A stretch of DNA of 64,000 nucleotides, taken from contig MU271145.1 in the NCBI GenBank assembly GCA_021432605.1, positions 124,001 through 188,000 on the forward strand, given 5' to 3'. The stretch is from Coniochaeta sp. PMI_546. Lineage: Eukaryota > Ascomycota > Sordariomycetes > Coniochaetales > Coniochaetaceae. The stretch's first letter is position 1. Each line of letters opens with the position of its first letter. Positions 1 through 9,948 of this stretch are shown in pieces. Below the pieces are notes generated by a model. The model ran no database searches and was not told the DNA's origin. It saw only the letters and a program-made list of their open reading frames with translations. The position numbers and the translations under genes are program-made.

Positions 1-1467
1 CGTCACAGCGTCTCGAATCCAGCTGCCGCAGTCGCCAGGCACAAGTGGCCGGTTGAGCTTGCCGACGTACACCTCCTGAAAGACCTTTCTCACCGGGAGG
101 CGAATGAACGAGGGAGCCCCGGAGAGGGTACCTGCGATCGTTCCTCCGGTAGGAGTGATCGTCCGGATAGCGGCGTCGCGTGGCGCTTCTTCGATGTGTT
201 CACGGTAATTCTCCAAGGGCATGGCGCGAGATAATGCTGCCTGACCCTCCGTGCTTAGTGCCGATTTGAATGTGCTGTCGAGCTCAACGAGTGCAAAGTC
301 CATGGTGTGTGATGACACGGTGACCTTTCCGACCTGCACCCGATCCTCGGGAAGAGAAGGCTGAGGATCTTCCAGTGTAAGGCGTCCGAGCCTTTGGTAT
401 ACGGAAGCGACAAACTCAGCTTGGTCTGCGATGCCGCCCGAGGAGAAGATCGATGCAGTCTCCCCGTCGTCCGTTTGCGATGGGGTGCCTCGGCACGTGA
501 TCGACTCAGGGGTCATGCTCCCTCGACTAGTAACATCGGCGAGCTCGTCTTCGTCGTCGTCTTCGAAGTCGCTCAGCCCGGTGACTTCACACTCGGGGGT
601 ATCATCGATCTGAACAACAGAGGGCTGCGGTACAGCCTGCGCTGAATCCATCCTCTCCAAGAAGTGAGAGACTGTATGCAGCATGTACTTTCCTCGATGG
701 GACACAATACCGCCTGCAGTAGCAGCCCTGGTGTCCGTTGTCGAACCACTGTGATTGTCGAATAGAAGCCGTTGCGTTTCCAATCCGCCTCCTAGGTGTG
801 TGTAGACTTGCTGAGAACCATGGGCGACGGTTTCATGAGAACGGTGGGGTTTTATGTCAGCGAGTGACAAGTGATCGAGTCGCCCTCGTGAGTGACGAAG
901 GCCCGTCAAGCTGCTTGACGTACTTGACTGCCTGTCGCTTCTTGAAACGGAGTTCCACGTGTGCCGCTCATCAGGGTATTCGGTTTCTGGCGAGGTTTCC
1001 TTCTCCATACGATGTATCAAGTAAGTTGCGAGCTTGTCCCTTGGTTTGGTCTCCGCTAGCGCTTGAAGATTCTCGAATTCGGCCCTCAGGTCCATGTGGC
1101 CTAGACCGAAACCAGGGTATGCGTCCATTATTGCACTGCGCTTAACCATGTTGAATGCCTCAAGCCGCGTCTCCTTGTCATTTGAGACGAACATGAGCAT
1201 TGGCTTTGTTCTTAATAGTGACTTGCCCATCATGAAGAGCGACAGATCTACGAACGTTCCGGACTCTTGTACCGTGGCACCATTGTCGTTGAGAAATGCC
1301 ACCACCTCCGGACCGAGCTTGTCCATGAACACGGCCCGAGCGACGCCAATGGCCTCGAAGACCTGGACCCGTCCCACCGTAAACCCGAGATTCAGACTGC
1401 CACGATGCCTGCCGGTTGAGTTCGCCGCGAATGGGTACGATCTCCGGGGTCGCTGAAAGAACGCCAT
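1..1467 (-). CDS. Fungal protein with a chymotrypsin-like domain (GDCGSW motif), 3' end outside window
   Basis: An unbroken reading frame of 489 codons starts at the ATG at 1467 and runs off the left edge, so the C-terminus is missing. I see no intron. The N-terminal 150 residues are basic and of unknown fold. A low-complexity Ser/Thr and acidic stretch (about 160-350) interrupts the second half. That half looks like a chymotrypsin fold: AGGIV near 251 followed by a His in HTVSHFL (His268), an Asp in DFALVEL (Asp390), and GDCGSW (478-483), where the usual GDSGG nucleophile serine is replaced by Cys480. Fungal genomes carry many uncharacterised proteins ending in a GDCGSWV-like block. Whether they cleave anything is unknown to me. 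The domain reading is inference from motif spacing. It is transcribed divergently from the gene starting at 2127. Confidence 0.75.
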   Translation of the reverse strand, partial: MAFFQRPRRSYPFAANSTGRHRGSLNLGFTVGRVQVFEAIGVARAVFMDKLGPEVVAFLNDNGATVQESGTFVDLSLFMMGKSLLRTKPMLMFVSNDKETRLEAFNMVKRSAIMDAYPGFGLGHMDLRAEFENLQALAETKPRDKLATYLIHRMEKETSPETEYPDERHTWNSVSRSDRQSSTSSSLTGLRHSRGRLDHLSLADIKPHRSHETVAHGSQQVYTHLGGGLETQRLLFDNHSGSTTDTRAATAGGIVSHRGKYMLHTVSHFLERMDSAQAVPQPSVVQIDDTPECEVTGLSDFEDDDEDELADVTSRGSMTPESITCRGTPSQTDDGETASIFSSGGIADQAEFVASVYQRLGRLTLEDPQPSLPEDRVQVGKVTVSSHTMDFALVELDSTFKSALSTEGQAALSRAMPLENYREHIEEAPRDAAIRTITPTGGTIAGTLSGAPSFIRLPVRKVFQEVYVGKLNRPLVPGDCGSWIRDAVT

Positions 1468-2126
1468 AGTTGACTGCCTTACACCCGTGAGATGGGACGC
1501 TTTGCCGTTTGACTCACTCGCCGCAAGGTGTTGTTAGATACTGCCGCAACCCGTGCCAAACTGCCTACGGGTCAAGGTTGGGACAGGTACTGATTTAAGT
1601 CAAGTCCAACATTGCGCTGGGTGATGACGACCACGCGACCAGGGTACGTGAAACATGCGTAACCAAACTGGAAGAAACAGCGCATGCTTGTATTTGGCAC
1701 TGTTTCGCCAATGCCGCGTTTTCTCGAGCTATTGGCCCGGGTTGCACCGCCCCTCCACCAACCCTGCATCTGCTGTTCTAGCCTGCATCGGTGGCGGAGG
1801 CTCAGCTGAGGCCTCGTTCATCGGTTTAAGGCCTGAGACCTCGGGATTGGGTGAGCTACACCGAATCCGCCTGGGCAGGGCTCTCTCGATGTGGACGGCT
1901 CCCCTGACTTGATAACTCGCGTTACGCGATGTCACCGAGGCAGGTTTCGCTAAACCTGAGCCTCAATCCATTTCGAGTCCTGGATCTCTTAACAGGACTA
2001 TCCAACTATTATCTAGCTTGACCGCCGGTGCGATGACGTCTTGACAATTGCATTGTCGTATGACTTCGTGCAGCTGTAAAATTGTGTGTTTGTATTGTCC
2101 GCACATAATTATAACGTACTGTTGCG
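1468..2126. other. Divergent intergenic region
   Basis: About 660 bp between two divergent gene starts, so it should hold both promoters. I see no convincing TATA box, repeat or RNA gene. Short open frames on both strands here have no recognisable content. Confidence 0.5.
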
Positions 2127-3303
2127 ATGGACGACTCACTAAGCAGGTTTCCTCTGTCTCTGGGCGTGCAGCGCTTTATTCAATCCGAACTGTGGAAAGC
2201 TTGTCGTCCAAGCACCAATTCACTATTCGCCAATGACCTCAACACCGCATATTTCGAATACTATACGACGCGATGTCAACGGTTTCTACGCGACGGGAGC
2301 ATCCACGTACTTCTCAAACGCCACTCTGAAATCGTGACCATCGCGGATCGGATTCTTCGCGACTCGACATGGCACGATGTTGAATCACACATCAGGGCCA
2401 ACTATGCAGCGAGCAACCAGCCGGGCAAGATCGAAGCCATTTCTACCACAATCGATCTGTGCGCAAGTCTTCTGTTGATGGCGCAGGTTGGAACCCACAA
2501 ATACGGCGTATCGGGCTGGAACCCGCTTCGCTGGGATCGCCAACAGACTCTCCGACAGGCCGTACAGCAGCACTTCCGAGCACAAAAAGTCCTGACACCT
2601 GATAATCAACGGTTGGGCAGCATTTTCACCGCTCGAAACCTCCAGTATATAAGTGGTATCAAGATAAAATGGACCGAAAACATTGTCGACCACTTGCTTC
2701 TGACGGATGACGATCAGACAGTCTTCATCTTCCCCTGTGTAGGTTTCCTGCGATATCAGCAAAGGTAACATAAGAGTGTTCGCTATGTTCCGTTAAATAT
2801 GTCCTAGATTGTTGCCTCATCTGCTCTGCAAACTGCCGTAGCATCGTGCGAACATTCCAGACAGGAACCACCAGCTGATATTCGCACATAGCTTCGAGGA
2901 ACCTCTCTATCCTGATGGCTTCATCTACGAGACCATACGCACCCTTGCTCTCTTGATTCCGTCGAACGACAGAAAGTCAAGACTCTGGCTTAGGAACATA
3001 CTAAGCTCTAACGATCAACTAGACACAGATCTAAGCTCATGCGGGAGCTTACGCTCACACGAACGGAGGTTTGAGAATTTTTCTTACTGGCACGATAGAC
3101 TAGTCATTCTTAAACAAGCATTCGACGACTCGAGCCCTAGGACTCTGAACCAATGGTGGAATGACCGCAGAAACTCCGTTCAGTGGTACACCTTCTGGGT
3201 GGCGATCCTAGTCTTCATCATGACCGTTATATTCGGCATAATACAGAGTATCGAGGGCGGGCTGCAAGTGTATTTTGCGTGGAAGGCACTCCAGGTCCAA
3301 TAA
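2127..3303 (+). CDS. Fungal-specific single-pass membrane protein of unknown function
   Basis: Two exons, about 2127-2764 and 2865-3303, give 358 residues. The intron has a GTAACA donor and an ACAG acceptor, and is placed where it restores the frame FLRYQQR-NHQLIF. The sequence follows an abundant uncharacterised mould family: an N-terminal alpha/beta region, the block ISGIKIKWTENIVDHLLL (about 178-195), a LYPDGF-YETIRTLALL block after the splice, a WHDRLVILKQAFD block, and the family signature RTLNQWWNDRRNSVQWYTFW leading into one hydrophobic helix (about 322-345). The protein ends soon after that helix, so it is probably tail-anchored with the N-terminus in the cytoplasm. The exact splice sites are inferred. 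The family assignment is firm, but no function is known to me. Confidence 0.75.
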
Positions 3304-3515
3304 GCCCCGTCACTCCGGAAATATGGTATCAACCTTTTCTTGACTAGTGCGTCCTTTGCCAGCGCTCCATACCTGATGTTCTTCGAGCCAAGGTCAAGAA
3401 TCAAAGATTTACCAGTGATATACTCTTGAGTCTGAATGAGAGTCCGGACGGAGCAACTCGTGGAGATCGAAGCCTCAGATAGAGTACAACAGGTCCCCTC
3501 CCACGACACGGCGAC

Positions 3516-4517
3516 TCAGCGACCACAGGAGCCTCCGTAACTCAGATCAAGCGCCACAACCCCCTCATTCACCAGATCCATACCAACAAACTCGCCCCCA
3601 TTAGTGACATACAACACCTTTTCCTGCTCCGCATTTCCCCTCCCGAAGGCGGCACTTGTCGGGTTCAGCAGCAACTCACTATCATTCACGACTCTCTGCG
3701 TCCCATCCAGCTTCACGTGCACCGCATAACTCGGGTGGCTCGCAATCCAACCCCCTCCCTCTCCGTCTCTATCCAGCGCGATGTCATCGTACACCACGTC
3801 AGCACCAGCATCCGTGCTGTTGCTGATGATCTCGACTGCCCCTGTCGGACTCCCCTGACTATCAACAGGCACACGGCCAAAGAACCGCCGTGCAGAGTTG
3901 GTGAAGTACAGGTGCTTCCCCTTGGCCTTGAGCCCGTTGATACCCAGATTCGTCCCCGGCGCGGTCCCCGTGGGCGTCAGCAGAGGCGAAGAGAACGCAA
4001 TGCCGTGCGCTCCCGTGATTCGATTCACGCGCCAGACTGCACCGATTGCCGAGTCCGCGGCCAGTAGCAGAGCAGGATTGGTCGGGTGTTGGACTATCCC
4101 GTTGAAGATGGTGGAATTCTCGATTCCAGTCAAGAACCTCACATTCGGGATCGGGCCGGTCAGATCCACGGTCCAGATGGCGAGCGATCCGGGTGCTGCG
4201 CGTGTGGCGGCTAGATCCCAGGTCCCGGTCACCACGGCGAAGATGTCGGGGGCTATCTCGGTGATGCCCGATAACCCGGTTGAGTTGGGGAAGGTGTGGA
4301 GTACGGAAGCGGTTGGGTTCTGGACTGTTGGGTCGACGGAGAAGAGGTCTATTACGCTCATGGAAGTGAGTAGGAGATTGCCATTTGAGCGGACGGCGAT
4401 GTTCTCGATGAAAGTGTTTTTGGGGAATGTGTAAATCTGACGGATTGGTGGATTTGTGGGCGTCGTGGAAATGGCTTGCATTGCCCACGATGCGAGGACG
4501 AGAGCGTGCAGCCTCAT
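3516..4517 (-). CDS. Secreted SMP-30/gluconolactonase-like beta-propeller protein
   Basis: One exon of 333 residues. Residues 1-18 form a cleavable signal peptide (hydrophobic core LHALVLASWAMQA). The rest shows recurring propeller-strand patterns, for example FIENIAVRSNGNLLLTSMS near 36, FNGIVQHPTNPALLLAAD near 139, LGINGLKAKGKHLYFTN near 189 and VVYDDIALDRDGEGGGWIAS near 235. This is the usual layout of fungal six-bladed propellers of the SMP-30/gluconolactonase/LRE-like group, some of which hydrolyse lactones with a bound divalent metal. I cannot assign metal ligands with confidence, so substrate and activity stay open. Several NxS/T sites fit secretion. It ends convergently with the gene at 2127-3303, about 210 bp apart. 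Confidence 0.75.
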   Translation of the reverse strand: MRLHALVLASWAMQAISTTPTNPPIRQIYTFPKNTFIENIAVRSNGNLLLTSMSVIDLFSVDPTVQNPTASVLHTFPNSTGLSGITEIAPDIFAVVTGTWDLAATRAAPGSLAIWTVDLTGPIPNVRFLTGIENSTIFNGIVQHPTNPALLLAADSAIGAVWRVNRITGAHGIAFSSPLLTPTGTAPGTNLGINGLKAKGKHLYFTNSARRFFGRVPVDSQGSPTGAVEIISNSTDAGADVVYDDIALDRDGEGGGWIASHPSYAVHVKLDGTQRVVNDSELLLNPTSAAFGRGNAEQEKVLYVTNGGEFVGMDLVNEGVVALDLSYGGSCGR

Positions 4518-4915
4518 GATGAGACTTGGTATCCAAGGGGTGAGGAGCCAGGTGTATTAGCTGATATGTGGTTGAAGAACGACATATTGCAGAATGAAGT
4601 GGCATTTATGTGAGCGGACAAGGACAAGGATCGGCGGTAGCGGTCCAAAAGGGGTATTGGAGAGGAACTAGGATCTCAGCGATCCCGTAACGCAGCCCGG
4701 TAAGACGGGAAGTGGAACAATGTTACAATAATAGAGTCTATTTGAATATCCTGCAGGTCTAATAGCCCAGCACAGACCGCCATGCAATGCATAGCGCACT
4801 GCTGGTGCACCAGTATGGCTGCACTAAGCAAGCCTGCAGCTTAAGTATCTGATTTTTACCGCTATGAGCGCGCAAAAGGCAAGCTCCTACAAGCCTCCAC
4901 ACATGGGAGCATGGG
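4518..4915. other. Intergenic, promoter of the propeller gene
   Basis: About 400 bp upstream of the propeller gene and downstream of the SRR1-like gene. It is moderately AT-rich near 4725-4760. No feature seen. Confidence 0.5.
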
Positions 4916-6222
4916 TCAGAGCCATTTATGCCCTTCTTGGATGTCCATGCTCTCTACCTCACTAGCACTGTTGGAGCATTGCTTGCGGATGTAAACAGCT
5001 AGTTGCTGCTTGGGCTCAAACTCAATTTTAGGCCAAGGCAGTTCCACATACTCTTCTTGCAACATTCGAGCCACGCGGGGTGAGCTAGGATCGTCGCTGC
5101 GGTCAGTGTTGTCAGTCTTTATGCATTGCCGTAGCGAACCAGGTCCAAAGCGACAAACGCTTACATGTCTGCACGATACTTCTTCACATCGACAATGCGA
5201 TTGTCGCCTTTGGGCCAGATCATCATCGCTGGTCTCGTGATATCGGTGATAATCTGGCGAACAGGTTGGATCGGAGTCAGAGACACAACTGCAGTGTTCT
5301 CATCTAGCTCCAGGAACCCCTCTGGGTCGTGAAGCACAGTGATGCCTTCACATTGCAGATCGCGTGCGTGAGTTTCGGTCAGGGTCGGGTCCTGAACATA
5401 GCACGAGATGTCGCTGTATCCACGCCGAGCGAGGATATCTCTCAACACCGGGAGGAATGCAAGCTGGTCGCACGTACTGTAGCAGTCTTTGTACATTTCC
5501 ATGGTAGAACAAGCAAAGCCGACAATCTTGTCTATTGGAGGTATTGGACTCAAATCGAGCAGTCCCTGGAGCATCTCAACATGCTGGGAAGCCTGCCATG
5601 TTGCCTTGCTTGGCTGAACCACCTCGAGGATACTCGCGAAGGTGTTATCGCCTAGTTCGGAAACCGGCGAGGAGCACCTGACAGAAGATAGAGAGATCGG
5701 AAGGTAGGCTGCCTTTTTATCGAAATGGGTAGGATAACGAGCATTCAGATAAAGGTGGTTCACCGGGTTATACCGAAGGACTGGAAGGAGTCTGAACGTG
5801 GTCTGCTCGGCCTTGCGTTGACTGTGAACGTCGCCGGCTACGTGCTGACGCACAACGGTCGCAGTGAGATCAGTGATAATAACATGACCTGGGCGGCCAT
5901 CGAGAGCCTTGACCTGTTGCACAATGTCTCTCATGGCAGCCTTAGTGAAGAAAGGCGTCCCTGTCTCATATATCCGTAAGATCCCTTCGAGAACCTCGTC
6001 GGGCTGCCTGGACTCCATCTCGTCATCATCGGCGGACGCAGCTTCTTCGTGACAGGAGTCGGAGTCGCCAGGATTGATGCCCGTCGATTCTCGGACGTTG
6101 CCTGCGCATACGTAGCAAGGCGAGCTTCTGTCTCCTCCGTCCGAGTCAGAAACAGAGACAGACGGTGTGCCACACCAGTTGTGGCCGGTTTCCCCTCTGA
6201 AGTCTTGATCTAAGTCCATCAT
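4916..6222 (-). CDS. SRR1-like domain protein, two exons
   Basis: Exons 6222-5165 and 5096-4916 give 412 residues. The 68-nt intron (5164-5097) has a GTAAGC donor, an ACTGACAAC branch site and a CAG acceptor. Stopping at the end of exon 1 would lose the conserved C-terminal block IDDPSSPRVARML, which reads in frame only after splicing. The SRR1-like region covers roughly 195-370: IVGFACSTME, the DQLAFLPVLRDIL helix, SCYVQDPTLTETHARDL, a DPEGFLELDENTAVVSL block and RQIITDITRPAMMIWPKGD. SRR1 domains were named after a plant protein linked to light and clock signalling. Fungal members have no known activity, though the fold resembles Rossmann-like nucleotide binders. The first 75 residues are acidic and Cys/Ser-rich, probably disordered. 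Confidence 0.85.
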
Positions 6223-7117
6223 GGTGTCTGTCTTCTACAAAGCAACGGACTTGGTATAGGTTTTGTGATGGGGATGCTCGCTTCGAAGATAGGTGATGTT
6301 TGCAAGGCGGGACAAAGGCTTACTGCAGCATTGAAACATCAGAAGCCATAGATAAAATGATGCTTAACCTGGATGTATATGGAATCCCCTCATTCAGTCA
6401 GGATCTTATCAAGTGTTGGGGTACGTTCGTATGGCATGTTGTCATGGCTGGAATCAAAGTCACGGGGACTCGACGTCTCTGCCCTCCGCAATTGTACCGA
6501 TGGCTTGACATTACGGGCACGGCAGGAACTGGAGCCTCAGTTGAACCTTCATGTGTGAAGTCCGGGAAGGGGCGTCATTGGGGCTTGAGTTTTAGAAATG
6601 ATGTCAAGTCTCTACTTGAGCTAAGAGGCAGTCGCAGCGGATGGAGTGCTTTCCATGAGTCTTACGTTAGACATAATCTCTGGCGAAACACGGCGATATA
6701 GGAGACCCATTACAGTTTGCCAACTCGCCGCTTGGCTCAGATCAGGCTTTATGCTCTGTTGAGTTTCTGGCTCAGCGATAATCACGCAAGACCGCCTAGA
6801 CTAGTATGTCAAACTCTAAGTGAAATCCGTATCGTTAAAATCTCCGAGTGACAGACACCACTTCCTTGGACTCTAGATTCGTACATGTTGGCACCCTTTC
6901 CCTCGTAGGAGCACATAGCTGAAAAATCTCGGCGTCATTGTGTGTTCTTATAAACGACGAACCCTTCACTGTCTCCCGTCTCTTCTACTGGGGTTTTCCA
7001 TCGTCCTCATTATCGGCAAAGTCATGGTAACACTTATATGTGTGTCCTCTTGATTGGTGGTATGCGTTGTCTTGCCTTCACAGGTGTCCGTTCGTGGCAC
7101 AATCAGGCCCCCAGGTC
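6223..7117. other. Intergenic, no gene recognised
   Basis: About 900 bp with open frames up to 133 codons on the plus strand (near 6300-6700), but these lack a convincing ATG context, domain or splice structure. It should include the SRR1-like promoter. Confidence 0.4.
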
Positions 7118-8990
7118 TTAACCCAAATGAGGAAAGTTATTCGACCACGTATCTATGAAGGCTTCGGAAGGAAGGAAAAATAGACACCGTATTATCTCCA
7201 CTAGAAGAAAGAGCCTCGCCAACAGATAGAGCGCGAGAACGCACAGCAGAAGGCAGTCGAGAGCAACTTTTGAGGTTCCCTTGAGCGTTTTATCTCCCGT
7301 ATGGCGCGGACTATGTCGCACACGCATGAGCATGGGGAACAGCGCGGCGAGGGGAAGACCGGCTGTGACGACAGAACAGACTCTCCAGGCTATGGCTTCG
7401 GCCGGGCTGGGGAAATGAAAGTGCCAAGCGAAACAGTGCAGGCCTCCGAATGGTAATTCCGCCGAGAAACGCCCCGAACGTCCAGATCACCAGATCCTGC
7501 GTCGTGGAGTCGAAGAGTCTCCCGATCACCTTCGGCAGCGAGCTTATGGTGAGGTAGGTAGCGTCGTTGGGGATCGGACAAGGGCCAAGAGCCGGATCGA
7601 AGTGGCTTTCTGACCGCGGCTTGTGCCACATGTGCGAAGGGCCAAACCTGGCGAGCATGGTGAGAGACAGCGGCTGGATGCCAGAACCGTTATTCGCGAA
7701 CGTCCGCTTCGCGGGGAGGATGCAGACGGACTTCACGTCTTGGGGATGCACCCAATAGAGGCCGTACGTCACAAGACTCACCGCCGAGAACGCGAGGGTG
7801 GCCACCTCGAGCTGGGCGGTCGGAAGACCCTTGGCGGCGCGACATGCGAGCTGGAGAATCAAGTAGCTGACTTGCCCAATCGCCAAGACCTTGACCAGCG
7901 CCCCGCCCCGGTCGAGCTTCTCTAGGTAGACCGCGGGAATATCCGGCACGTCTGCCAGTCCCATACCAAAAGCTAGCTCCCACTGGCTTGCACTGAGGGC
8001 CCAGTAGCGGTGACGAAGACGGAGGAGGTTGATGCGGGCCGAAGGTCCGAGTCTCCCATTGTCCTGTCGTTGTAGGATGTCTTTGATGCGTGCATCGTAG
8101 GGTAGGCGATTGAGGGGTTCGGTGGCTGGCAAGGGGCTTGGTGGCGTCGCTGGAGTTTCGCCATCAGCGTGAGAAGAAACCTCAACGCGAGAGAAAGAGT
8201 GGCCTGCGGCTGCTACCGACTCTGCTGGCTCGTGCTTAGTGGCTGATGTGCCGGCATGCTCCGACAGACTCTCGGGTGTGCGAGATCTGCCGGCTTCGTT
8301 TCCACGAGGCAGTCCTGAGCGCTCTCCAAGCTCCCACGTGGCTTCGACGGGTGCGTATCCCTGCGCTAGATCGGTAGCCTCCTCGGCCTGCCGGGCGACC
8401 TCTGCTGCCGATGGGGCTGCAACACCCTCCTCTTGTGGCTTGTTGGCTTTGGACGTGGGCCGGATGGCGACGCCGAGTTCGGGCTGGACGTCGAGCACGA
8501 AATAGCCCATGTTGGCGAGGTAGCAGTGAATGAGGCCCCACTCCTTGCCGTGAAACTTGCCGGCCATGTCGCCGAGGACGGCTTTAGCGGCGTAGAGCTC
8601 GCTCAGGGCCCTTCCGACAAGGTACTCCGGTGCGAATGTCGCGATGACCATCCACTTGACCTTGATGGCGGCACCCTGGACGGCTGACCACATCTTATCT
8701 AGCAGGCCGTCCGGGCGACGTATCGGAGGGACGTTGAGGTGCTGAATGCTCCACGTGCAAAGGAGAATGACCGAGAGGCAGTTCCAGACAATTCCGAGGG
8801 TGCTGCGCGTGCTTGGCCCAGCGACGTAGCTCGCACCATCGGGCGGGAGCGTGCAGTCTGGATGGAAGGTGAAGGCTCGGGAAGGACCAGCGACCAGTAG
8901 AACGGCGCAGACGAGGCGTGGAAGGTGCCGCGTTGGAGAAAGCATCCTCGTGATAGCAATGAAGAAATGCCCATGTCGTCGGCTTGCCAT
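7118..8990 (-). CDS. Fungal multi-pass membrane protein, frame change near its C-terminus
   Basis: The main frame begins at 8990, or more likely at 8945, where Met16 directly precedes a signal peptide (RLVCAVLLVAGPSRA). It carries the hallmark TLGIVWNCLSVILLCTWS-IQHLNVP block (about 64-90) of an uncharacterised fungal membrane family, then KVKWMVIATFAPEYLVGRA, a disordered loop (about 180-300) and several hydrophobic segments (about 365-420 and 500-520). Between about 7448 and 7490 the conserved family sequence leaves this frame: GGLHCFAWHFHFPSPAEA and a final membrane block LARLFLLVEIIRCLFFLP, ending at 7118, lie in the neighbouring frame. No GT-AG intron fits the switch. Read literally, the main frame stops at 7311 with an aberrant tail. 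This could be a real lesion or a sequencing error. Confidence 0.7.
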
Positions 8991-9948
8991 AGCCTACTGT
9001 GCTTTCTGGCGATGACGGAATGCCGATTAGGACCAAGGGCCCTGCATTCGATGACAAGGGAATTATGAGATTAAGAGGCGCCCGACAATTGTGTTGAGTC
9101 AGGCTCAGCTCGCGGCACAAATCAGAAAGTAGCACTTGTTTCTTGGAAAGCCCGGCAATCGTCAACTCTCGAGACGATTCTCTCTTGATCGATTACACAT
9201 TTTGCATCTGGACAAACTTCGAAAACGGCGGGATACTGCCGCGGCCTAGAGGTGAGTAGCCTTCCTTGAGCACTGTTTTCCCTCGGAGGGCATCAAGGGG
9301 GCCATCTGTTGGGCGGTATCGAGTTAGTCCTCGTACATCATTGGGCTGAAATGCTTGGCAGCCGCTGTAGCATCGCGATTCCACTGACCACACGCTTACC
9401 TTAAGCTTGCAGCTCCAGCTCTGGGTGACACTACACTACCGGGACTACACTACCGGGACTGCGGATTTGCAATAGCATGGGGCCTGAAAGAACGTGCGGT
9501 GTACCTGGCTGGTCGCACTAACAGGCCAGCAAACAAAGGGACCTGGGTAATTATCCTGCTCACGCGCCTTCAGTATTAAGGTGGCCGGTTGAACGAACGC
9601 CTCCAAACGGCGCTTTGCAACTTCCGGCGCCGAAACAGAAGTGTTTCTTTTGTTTGCCATGCTGATTCAAAATCTGCCTCTTTTTGACACAGCAACACGT
9701 CCCGTCATGAGGGATGGAGTTTCCAATTCGCGGGCCTGCCGCTCTCATCTATGATCTCAAGCTACCAGGGCTTCGCAAGCATTACTGCTGGACGCTGTCG
9801 TCGGTCGTGAGGGTATGTCATTTCGATAGTGCCATTGCTTCGGCTCCGCACAGCTAGAAGACATGTTGACTCGTCAGGAGCAGAGCTTCCACCAAGCCGA
9901 AGCCACACAGACGATTCTCCAGTGGCTGGAGATCTCTCACAACACACG
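8991..9948. other. Intergenic, no gene recognised
   Basis: About 960 bp with only short unconvincing open frames. It contains the 14-bp tandem duplication at 9430-9460 and should hold promoters for both flanking genes, which are transcribed divergently. Confidence 0.4.
9430..9460. repeat. 14-bp tandem duplication
   Basis: ACTACACTACCGGG occurs twice in perfect tandem, followed by the first three bases of a third copy. Confidence 0.8.

Noticed and set aside
3862-4605. 247-codon minus-strand frame overlapping the propeller gene in another frame
   Set aside because: Basic, His/Arg/Ser-rich composition without motifs; the propeller frame has a signal peptide and family pattern.
6300-6701. 133-codon plus-strand frame
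   Set aside because: Opens at TTG, not ATG, with no domain, poor codon bias and no splice partner.
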